Positions 43,055 through 50,083 of a DNA stretch of 64,000 nucleotides are shown piece by piece. Origin of the DNA: CAIQPV01 sp963719855. GTDB lineage: Bacteria; Pseudomonadota; Gammaproteobacteria; Burkholderiales; Gallionellaceae. The notes beneath the pieces were generated by a model that was given only the letters and a program-made list of their open reading frames with translations, ran no database searches and had not been told where the DNA came from. Positions within the stretch are counted from its first letter, which is position 1; every line of letters starts with the position of its first letter. Made by a program: the position numbers and the translations under genes. The stretch covers positions 930,001 to 994,000 of the forward strand of contig CAVRDK010000004.1 in assembly GCA_963719855.1 (NCBI GenBank). The letters are read 5' to 3'.

Positions 43055-44305
43055 ATGTCAGACTATTTCAGTTACCAGAATAACCAGCTTTGCGTTGAGC
43101 AAGTGCCGCTTGCTGAAATCGCACATCGCTTCGGTACACCTTGTTATGTGTATTCCCTCGCGGCGTTGACAGAGGGATATCTCCAGTTCAAGACCGCCTT
43201 TGCCGGGCGCGAGCATTTGATCTGCTATGCGGTGAAGGCGAATTCAAATCTTGCCATTCTCCATTTATTGGCGCGGATGGGGGCGGGTTTCGATATTGTT
43301 TCCGGCGGCGAGTTGCAGCGCGTGCTGGCGGCAGGCGGCGCTGCCAGCAAGGTGGTGTTCTCAGGTGTGGGCAAGACGGTCGCTGAAATGCGCTTGGCGC
43401 TCAATGCGGAGATACTCTGCTTCAACGTGGAATCGGAAGCGGAACTGATGCGCTTGAACGAAGTGGCGGGCAGTATGGGCAAGGTCGCGCCAATAAGTTT
43501 GCGAGTGAACCCGGACGTGGACGCGAAGACGCATCCCTATATTTCCACCGGGCTGAAGCAGAATAAATTTGGCGTGGCTTATACCGAGGCGCTGGCGCTA
43601 TACCGCAAGGCAAGCGAATTGCCGCACTTGCGCGTGACCGGCATGGATTGCCACATCGGCTCGCAACTGACCGAGGTTAGCCCGTTCATCGCGGCGACGG
43701 AAAAGGTGCTGGCGCTGGTGGACAGCCTTTCGGCTGAAGGCATCGCTCTGGAACATCTCGATCTGGGTGGCGGTTTGGGTATATGTTATGACGATGAAAC
43801 TCCGCCCTCGATTGCCGACTATGCCGCTACGCTGCTTACCGCTTTGCAGGGGCGCAGCGAAAAGATCATCGTCGAGCCGGGACGCGTCCTGGTGGGCAAT
43901 GCGGGGGTGTTGCTGACCTGCGTGGAATATCTCAAGCACGGCGAGGAAAAAAACTTCGCCATCGTGGACGCGGCGATGAATGACCTGATGCGTCCGGCCT
44001 TGTACGATGCTTATCATCACATCCAGGCGGTGCGGCGCAGTGCTGTTCCAGTGCAGCAATATGAGGTGGTGGGGCCGGTGTGCGAGACCGGCGATTTCCT
44101 CGGACATGCCCGTGAATTGGCTATCTCGCAAGGTGACTTGCTGGCAGTGATGTCGGCCGGAGCATATGGCATGAGCATGAGTTCCAACTACAACACGCGC
44201 CCTCGTGCAGCCGAAGTCATGGTGTCCGGAACGGTCGTGCAACTCATCCGCGAACGCGAAACGGTGCAGCATTTGTTCGCGGGCGAAAAAACTTTTTTGT
44301 TGTAA
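43055..44305 (+). CDS. lysA: Diaminopimelate decarboxylase
   Basis: 416 residues, standard length. PLP-binding Lys61 in CYAVKANSN, glycine-rich GGGLGICYDDE, EPGRVLVGNAG and the active-site Cys region GPVCETGDFLG. It makes L-lysine from meso-diaminopimelate, the last step of lysine synthesis. It follows lptM with a 20-base gap and probably shares its promoter. Confidence 0.96.
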   Translation: MSDYFSYQNNQLCVEQVPLAEIAHRFGTPCYVYSLAALTEGYLQFKTAFAGREHLICYAVKANSNLAILHLLARMGAGFDIVSGGELQRVLAAGGAASKVVFSGVGKTVAEMRLALNAEILCFNVESEAELMRLNEVAGSMGKVAPISLRVNPDVDAKTHPYISTGLKQNKFGVAYTEALALYRKASELPHLRVTGMDCHIGSQLTEVSPFIAATEKVLALVDSLSAEGIALEHLDLGGGLGICYDDETPPSIADYAATLLTALQGRSEKIIVEPGRVLVGNAGVLLTCVEYLKHGEEKNFAIVDAAMNDLMRPALYDAYHHIQAVRRSAVPVQQYEVVGPVCETGDFLGHARELAISQGDLLAVMSAGAYGMSMSSNYNTRPRAAEVMVSGTVVQLIRERETVQHLFAGEKTFLL

Positions 44306-44466
44306 AACGCAAAAATCTGTTGCACTATAATTTTAATCGCGCATAGAATGCGAGCACCAAACGCATAGTTAGAAAAAATGGTAGGGGAGTTGAGTGTTTG
44401 GGAGTGCAGTGGTTGCACGCAATGTAGTGCCTAGTTTGAGTTAATTAATTTTTACAAGGAATGAAA

Positions 44467-44865
44467 ATGGCTACAACCACCAAGAAACCCGCAGCAAAAA
44501 AACCCGCAGCAAAAAAAGTAGCAGCCAAGAAACCGGCCGCCAAAAAAGTTGTAGCTAAAAAGCCAGCGGCCAAAAAGCCAGCAGCTAAGAAAGCAGTCGC
44601 CAAGAAACCGGCTGCCAAAAAAGTTGTAGCTAAAAAGCCAGCGGCCAAAAAGCCAGCAGCTAAGAAAGCAGCCGCCAAGAAACCGGTCGCCAAAAAAGTT
44701 GTAGCTAAAAAGCCAGCAGCCAAAAAGCCAGCAGCTAAGAAAGCAGCCGCCAAGAAACCGGCTGCCAAAAAAGCTGTAGCCAAAAAGCCAGCGGCCAAAA
44801 AGCCAGCAGCTAAGAAAGTAGCCGCCAAGAAACCGGCAGCGAAAAAAGGCATTCTCGGCGCCTAA
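44467..44865 (+). CDS. Histone H1-like Lys/Ala-repeat protein
   Basis: 132 residues made almost wholly of KKPAAKKPAAKKxVAKK repeats, like the C-terminal tail of histone H1 and bacterial H1-like proteins. Such proteins bind and compact DNA. The pentad KKPAA is nested in a 25-residue (75-bp) higher repeat whose marker GTTGTAGC or GCTGTAGC recurs at 44548, 44623, 44698 and 44773. ATG 44467 is preferred over ATG 44461 because AAGGA (44455-44459) is at the right distance. There is no folded domain. The repeat number may vary between strains. Confidence 0.9.
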   Translation: MATTTKKPAAKKPAAKKVAAKKPAAKKVVAKKPAAKKPAAKKAVAKKPAAKKVVAKKPAAKKPAAKKAAAKKPVAKKVVAKKPAAKKPAAKKAAAKKPAAKKAVAKKPAAKKPAAKKVAAKKPAAKKGILGA

Positions 44866-44878
44866 TCACCCGTAGATT

Positions 44879-44912
44879 GGGGCGGGCGCCGAGTTGCGTT
44901 TCCGCCCTTTCT
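44879..44912 (+). terminator. Probable terminator of the H1-like gene
   Basis: GGGGCGG (44879-44885) pairs with CCGCCC (44902-44907), and TTTCTT follows. The loop is long, so efficiency is uncertain. Confidence 0.5.
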
Positions 44913-44931
44913 TGGGTTGCACTTCCTCATG

Positions 44932-45198
44932 TCATGAGGTGTGACTGGATTTTGTTTTCTCTTCTGGTTTGTTGAAAACATACAACAAGCTGACTATCCC
45001 CGTCTTCTTTAGAAGATGGGAGTTTGCCGTCCTAAAAATTTTCTTCCATATTTCCCGTAGCTGAATCATGCCGAGTGATGGCGTGAATATTTGGCAGCAG
45101 TCTTCCTGTATGCCGGGTCGGTAGAGCCTCACGTTGTTGTACCCGCAGCGTTCGTCGAATTGCGTGCTAAATTGAAATGCTTTTCCCTCCTTATTCAA
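44932..45198 (-). CDS. Hypothetical protein, doubtful
   Basis: An 88-codon minus-strand frame starting with TTG (45198) encodes a mixed sequence (FDERCGYNNVRLYRPGIQED, QLREIWKKIFRTANSHLLKK). AAGGAGGG lies just inside this start, before no standard start codon until ATG 45073. No family is recognised. It fills the gap between the H1-like gene and the MCP gene; it may be a degraded gene. Confidence 0.3.
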   Translation of the reverse strand: MNKEGKAFQFSTQFDERCGYNNVRLYRPGIQEDCCQIFTPSLGMIQLREIWKKIFRTANSHLLKKTGIVSLLYVFNKPEEKTKSSHTS

Positions 45199-45283
45199 GA
45201 TACCCCTATAGCTGCCGATAAGTTTTAATAGGCATTATAGAGTTCCGAAATGATGGATATGGATCCAAGAAGGGGATGATGAA

Positions 45284-46570
45284 TTGAACAAGAAGAATTT
45301 AAACGGGAGCCATGTCAAGCAGCGCCAACTGATTGTTGCGCTCCTCACAGCCGCAAGTTGTGCGGCAGGGGTTTACCTGTTTTATGTGCCATTCCACGGT
45401 TGGCTGCTTGATGCTGTAGGCACGTCGGCCAAGATCGCCGACACGACGGGAACCTTCGTCATCGTCCTGTTCAGTTTTGTGGTCAACAGCCTGGTTTCCA
45501 TGGCGATTTTCAAGGACATCTCGCTGGGGATGCGCGCTGTCCAACAGCAACTCAGCCAGAAGATATCCGGTGACGAAGCTATTCTTAACAGCGCAGCCAA
45601 CGACCTTGGTGATCTGCCTGCACTGACCAAGTTGCTCAATGAGCAATTGCATGCCATCACCGTGGAAACAGAGCGTTCCGCATACTCCATCATGGAGCGC
45701 TTGCAGGCCATCGATGGAGTCATCAACGAACTGATGTCCACCGTCACTGCCAGCGCCCAGGAATCGGAAGTCATGATCCAGGCTGGCGAAAAAAGCATCG
45801 GATCGAACGTGGATCTGATCGAAAACCTCAACCTGTACATTCACGAGCGCGTTACCGAAACCGATGCCGACCGCGCAAGCATATCCATCGTGGTGCAACA
45901 GGCAAAATCGCTGTCTTCCCTGGTGGAACTGATCAAAAATATTTCTTCGCAGACCAACCTGCTCGCACTCAACGCGGCTATCGAAGCGGCGCGCGCCGGC
46001 GATGTGGGACGAGGGTTCGCGGTGGTGGCGGACGAGGTGCGCAAGCTGTCCGGTGAAACCGACCATGCTGTATCTAAAATACAGGAAGGTATTGGCAACG
46101 TAGCCAAAACCATAGAGGAACAGTTCCGCAACAAGCTCGAAAACTCCAAAATCCAGCAACAGAGAGAAGTGCTGACGAATTTTTCCAAACACCTCGACAG
46201 CATGGGCAGCAACTACCACAAGCTGATGAAGCGCGATGAAGAAACGCTTGCCAACCTCAGTAACACCAGTCAAAAACTGTCTTCGATGTTCATGGAGGTG
46301 CTGGCGAGCATCCAGTTTCAGGATGTCACGCGGCAACAGATCGAGCAAGTGCAGAACGCGCTTACCCGCCTCGACACGCATGTGGTGCAGATGGTGGAAA
46401 TGATGCGCAGCAAAGACTTCTCCAATGCGGCTTCGATCAAGGAGCACATCGACCAGATATACGAAGGCTATGTCATGGATAAGCAGCGCGATGTCCACGC
46501 TTCTGCGATGGGCGGAACTTCCCAGACTGGCGGTGCGGCAGCTGCGCCGCAGAAAATCGAGTTGTTCTAG
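45284..46570 (+). CDS. Methyl-accepting chemotaxis-like protein with short sensor
   Basis: 428 residues. Two hydrophobic segments (about 16-37 and 57-75) enclose only about 20 residues, so there is no large periplasmic sensor. The cytoplasmic signalling tip is TNLLALNAAIEAARAGDVGR, and the C-terminal part has SIQFQDVTRQQIEQVQNALT, seen in receptors that sense cytoplasmic or membrane cues. It lies outside the chemosensory operon. TTG 45284, with AGGGG upstream, is the start. Its stop directly abuts a modular repeat array. Confidence 0.88.
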   Translation: MNKKNLNGSHVKQRQLIVALLTAASCAAGVYLFYVPFHGWLLDAVGTSAKIADTTGTFVIVLFSFVVNSLVSMAIFKDISLGMRAVQQQLSQKISGDEAILNSAANDLGDLPALTKLLNEQLHAITVETERSAYSIMERLQAIDGVINELMSTVTASAQESEVMIQAGEKSIGSNVDLIENLNLYIHERVTETDADRASISIVVQQAKSLSSLVELIKNISSQTNLLALNAAIEAARAGDVGRGFAVVADEVRKLSGETDHAVSKIQEGIGNVAKTIEEQFRNKLENSKIQQQREVLTNFSKHLDSMGSNYHKLMKRDEETLANLSNTSQKLSSMFMEVLASIQFQDVTRQQIEQVQNALTRLDTHVVQMVEMMRSKDFSNAASIKEHIDQIYEGYVMDKQRDVHASAMGGTSQTGGAAAAPQKIELF

Positions 46571-46772
46571 GTAAAACGGCTGGTGGGTCTACTGGTGAAG
46601 CTACTGATAGAACTACTGATAAGACTACTGATGGAACTACTAGCCATTCCGCTAAGCCCAAAAGTGCCGGGCAAGCGGCTGGTTATAGCCATCTCACTAA
46701 GGCAGCAAGCTGCCAAGTGATTGGTTATAGCCATTCCGCTAAGCCCCAAAGTGCGGGGCAAATGGCTGGTAT
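46571..46772 (+). repeat. Modular hairpin element array, largest copy
   Basis: About six 12-mers, increasingly like the consensus (the last two are GATAAGACTACT and GATGGAACTACT), then three hairpins: stem CCGCT:AGCGG, stem TCACT:AGTGA and a decayed one (CCGCT:AATGG) ending GGTAT. It follows the MCP stop immediately. The array shows that both modules can be amplified in tandem. Confidence 0.92.
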
Positions 46773-46983
46773 AGGTTGCCCATAGCTGCCCAACATAGAT
46801 TTTGCACCTGATACCCTACTACACATTCTGATGATCCAACGTCATAACCTATCTTGATGGGAGTGGCCATTGGCATATTTGGGTTAAAAAATGCCCGACT
46901 GGCAGTCGGCTGCTTTCCAAAAACTTTTAGATGACGCGCAAATCCTGATAACCTTAGCGGAATTATCGTTCCCGAGAATCAAT
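46773..46983. other. Upstream region of ilvA
   Basis: No gene or strong repeat. An in-frame extension of ilvA to 46891 exists but is not needed by the family alignment. Confidence 0.4.
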
Positions 46984-48492
46984 ATGCAAAGTTATTTGAA
47001 ACGTATCCTGACCGCCCGCGTCTATGACGTGGCCATCGAAAGCCCGCTGGAAGTCGCACCCAACCTGTCCGCGCGTATCGGCAACCATGTGCTGTTGAAG
47101 CGCGAAGACATGCAGCCGGTGTTTTCGTTCAAGCTGCGCGGCGCTTACAACAAGATGGCGCAATTGACTCCGGCGCAACTCAAGCACGGCGTGATCGCCG
47201 CCTCGGCAGGCAACCACGCGCAGGGCGTGGCACTTTCCGCAAAGAAGCTGGGCTGCAAGGCCATCATCGTGATGCCCGCCACCACGCCGCAAATCAAGCT
47301 GCAAGCGGTCGCCAGCCGGGGCGCTGAAGTAGTGCTGCACGGCGATTCGTATTCCGATGCCTACGCCCATGCGCTGGTGCTGGAGAAAAAACACAAGCTG
47401 ACTTTTGTGCATCCCTACGACGATCCCGATGTAATCGCCGGGCAAGGCACCATCGGCATGGAAATCCTGCGCCAGCATAACCAGCCTATCCACGCCATCT
47501 TCTGCGCCATCGGCGGCGGCGGCCTGATCTCCGGCGTGGCGGCTTACGTCAAACAGGTGCGCCCGGACATCAAAATCATCGGCGTGCAGCCGGTGGATTC
47601 CGATGCTATGTACCAGTCGCTCAAGAACCAGAAGCGCATGGTGCTTGAACATGTCGGCCTGTTTGCCGATGGCGTGGCGGTGAAGCAAGTCGGGCAGGAA
47701 ACTTTCCGCCTGTGCCGCGAACTGGTTGACGAAGTCATTCTGGTGGACACCGATGCCATCTGTGCCGCGATCAAGGACGTGTTCGAAGATACCCGCTCTA
47801 TCCTCGAACCGGCGGGCGCGCTCGCCATCGCCGGAGCCAAACTGTATGCGGCGCGCGAGAAGCTCAAGGACAAGACACTGGTTGCAGTCGCCAGCGGCGC
47901 CAACATGAATTTCGACCGTCTGCGCTTCGTCTCCGAAAGCGCCGAAGTCGGCGAAAAGCGCGAAGCCATCCTCACCGTCACCATCCCGGAAACGCCGGGC
48001 AGCTTCCGCGAATTCTGTTCTTTGCTGGGCAACCGCAACATCACCGAATTCAACTATCGTTACGCCGACTCCAAGGAAGCGCATGTGTTCGTTGGTGTGC
48101 AAGTGCGCGACCAGAGCGAGACCGCCAAACTGGTCGCTAGTCTGAAAAAGCACAAGTTGCGCACGCTGGATTTCACCGACAACGAAATGGCCAAGCTGCA
48201 CGTGCGCCATCTGGTTGGCGGCCGTGCTCCCGGTGCCAAGGACGAAATCATGTTCCGCTTCGAATTTCCGGAACGCCCCGGCGCGCTGATGAATTTCCTC
48301 AACAGCATGAACCACAACTGGAACATCAGCCTGTTCCACTATCGCAACCACGGTGCGGACTACGGTCGCGTGCTGGTCGGCATGCAAGTGCCGCACCACG
48401 ACAAGAAAGCGTTGCGCACCTTCCTCGACACCCTCGGCTACCGCTACTGGGACGAGAGCGACAATCCGGCGTACCGGCTGTTTCTCGGATAA
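46984..48492 (+). CDS. ilvA: Threonine ammonia-lyase, biosynthetic
   Basis: 502 residues. The catalytic domain has PLP-Lys50 in FSFKLRGAYNKMA, SAGNHAQGVALSA, IGGGGLISGVAAYVK and ASGANMNFDRL. Two C-terminal ACT-like regulatory domains follow (about 330-400 and 425-500: PETPGSFREFCSLLG, ERPGALMNFLNSMN), as in the isoleucine-inhibited form. It converts threonine to 2-oxobutanoate, the first step to isoleucine. ATG 46984 matches the family start. Confidence 0.96.
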   Translation: MQSYLKRILTARVYDVAIESPLEVAPNLSARIGNHVLLKREDMQPVFSFKLRGAYNKMAQLTPAQLKHGVIAASAGNHAQGVALSAKKLGCKAIIVMPATTPQIKLQAVASRGAEVVLHGDSYSDAYAHALVLEKKHKLTFVHPYDDPDVIAGQGTIGMEILRQHNQPIHAIFCAIGGGGLISGVAAYVKQVRPDIKIIGVQPVDSDAMYQSLKNQKRMVLEHVGLFADGVAVKQVGQETFRLCRELVDEVILVDTDAICAAIKDVFEDTRSILEPAGALAIAGAKLYAAREKLKDKTLVAVASGANMNFDRLRFVSESAEVGEKREAILTVTIPETPGSFREFCSLLGNRNITEFNYRYADSKEAHVFVGVQVRDQSETAKLVASLKKHKLRTLDFTDNEMAKLHVRHLVGGRAPGAKDEIMFRFEFPERPGALMNFLNSMNHNWNISLFHYRNHGADYGRVLVGMQVPHHDKKALRTFLDTLGYRYWDESDNPAYRLFLG

Positions 48493-48524
48493 AATCTGCA
48501 CATCGTAAGCATGGGAGGTGGAAA

Positions 48525-48749
48525 ATGAATGCTCGCATCACCATTGATCCCGCAATTTGCCATGGCAAACCTTGCATTCGAGGGCTACGCTATCCGGTGA
48601 AGAATGTGCTCGAATGGCTGGCTAGCGGCATGAGGGTTGAGGAAATTCTCGCTGACTACGAAGATTTTGAACGTGAAGATATTCTCGCCACGCTTTCTTT
48701 TGCTGCGCGACTGGCGCACGTTAAACGGCTGGAACGTTTGGCCGCATGA
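48525..48749 (+). CDS. DUF433 protein, antitoxin-like
   Basis: 74 residues with the DUF433 pattern: RITIDPAICHGKPCIRGLRY, PVKNVLEWLASGM, EEILADYEDFEREDILATL. The fold is a winged-helix-like DNA-binding domain often found as the antitoxin in operons with a DUF5615 PIN-like toxin. That partner is absent here. Its stop overlaps the start of a Fic gene (ATGA). Ribosome site GGAGG precedes ATG 48525. Confidence 0.85.
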   Translation: MNARITIDPAICHGKPCIRGLRYPVKNVLEWLASGMRVEEILADYEDFEREDILATLSFAARLAHVKRLERLAA

Positions 48750-49880
48750 AACTCGAATCTTTCAAGGCGGGCGTATGGCGGCAGCAATACCAATACAAAA
48801 GTTTTCAGCCAACGCTGGTTAATCAGTTGTGGACGTGGGAAGACCCCGTCATTAACACGCTACTCGAACAAGCGACCAAGGCACTGGGCGAGTTGAATGC
48901 TTTTTCGCTGATTGTGCCGGACATTGATTTGTTCATTGAGATGCACGTAGTAAAGGAAGCGCAAACTTCCAGCCGCATCGAGGGAACGCAGACCGGCATT
49001 GAAGATGCTTTGATGCCGGAAGAACAAATTCAGCCGGAGAAACGCGATGACTGGCGCGAGGTGCGCAATTACATCGAGGCGGTGAATGCTGCTGTTGCCG
49101 AGTTGAAAAATCTACCACTATCAAACCGTTTGTTGAAGCGAGCTCATGAGATTCTGATGCAGGGTGTGCGAGGAGAACATAAGTTGCCGGGGGAATTTCG
49201 CACCAGTCAGAAACTGGATCGGGGGTTCGAGTTTGACCGATGCGGTATTTATTCCCTCGCACCATCAGGATGTACCGGACTTGATGGGTGATCTGGAAAA
49301 ATTCTGGCATAACGAAGAAATCACTGTCCCGCATCTGGTACGCATTGCCATCAGCCATTATCAGTTTGAGACAATTCACCCGTTTTGCGACGGCAATGGT
49401 CGTATTGGTCGTCTGTTGATTCCTTTGTACCTGATGAGTCATGGCTTGTTAGCAAAGCCTTCGCTTTACTTATCGGATTTCTTTGAGCGTAACCGAACCA
49501 GCTATTACGATGCATTGATGCGGGTGCGCCAAACCGGCGACTTGATTCACTGGATTCGATTTTTTCTAAAGGGCGTGGAAGAGACATCCACCAAGGGGCG
49601 CGACACGTTTCAGAAAATTCTTGCTCTGCGCACCGAGGTGGAGCAAAAAATTTTGGGGCTGGGGAAGCGCGCGCCGAATGCGCGGCGAGCACTCAACCTG
49701 CTTTACCAAAGGCCGGTAATTGTGGCATCCCATCTGGAGCGCGAATTGGAAATCAGTACGCCTGCGGCGAATGCCCTGATTCGTGACTTGGGTAATTTGG
49801 GTATCGTGACCGAGATATCCGGGCGACAAAAGGGACGGGTATATGCGTTTGAACGTTACCTTAATCTGTTCGTAAGTTAA
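48746..49880 (+). pseudogene. Fic-family AMP-transferase gene with one-base frameshift
   Basis: The first frame gives the Fic N-terminal region, including the inhibitory-helix motif SSRIEGTQ near residue 76 and LPGEFRTSQ. One extra A at about 49211 shifts the frame; the other frame continues NWIGGSSLTDAVFIPSHHQD, then the full catalytic motif HPFCDGNGRIGR and a C-terminal winged helix (LERELEISTPAANALIRDLG). Fic proteins AMPylate target proteins. Except for the shift the gene looks whole (about 378 residues). It overlaps the DUF433 gene by four bases. Confidence 0.88.
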
Positions 49881-50083
49881 CGGAAATCAATTTGCGTTAA
49901 CTTACGAAGGAGCTAAGGAAACGTTGGATCGAGAGTAAAAATACCGATTTGTTTATCCAACATATTGACTAATATAAAATAAATATCAGAAAAGGCCTTT
50001 GAATCTTACCTTGAGCAAATGCTGACCGAGGTGCAATGCTCTTAGAGCGCACCATAACCTACGCGAACAATCATGAATAACTC
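49881..50083. other. Short intergenic region before the MmeI-type gene
   Basis: About 200 AT-rich bases; an inverted GTTAACTTACG-like repeat straddles the fic stop (TTCGTAAGTTAACG at 49868 and CGTTAACTTACGAA at 49894), a likely stem-loop terminator-like structure without a T run. Confidence 0.45.

Noticed and set aside
44445..44852. Minus-strand Phe/Ala/Gly-repeat frame opposite the H1-like gene
   Set aside because: It is the exact complement of the Lys/Ala repeat; the plus-strand gene has the ribosome site and known family resemblance.
45299..46498. Minus-strand frame of 399 codons antisense to the second MCP gene
   Set aside because: Composition (His/Phe/Leu) is that of a reverse shadow; no motif or ribosome site.
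46571..46772. Possible small CRISPR array
   Set aside because: Repeats are 12-mers in direct contact and hairpins of 45-48 bp, with no unique spacers and no cas genes.
46963..48501. Minus-strand open frame of 512 codons antisense to ilvA
   Set aside because: A shadow of a GC-rich gene; ilvA motifs are complete on the plus strand.
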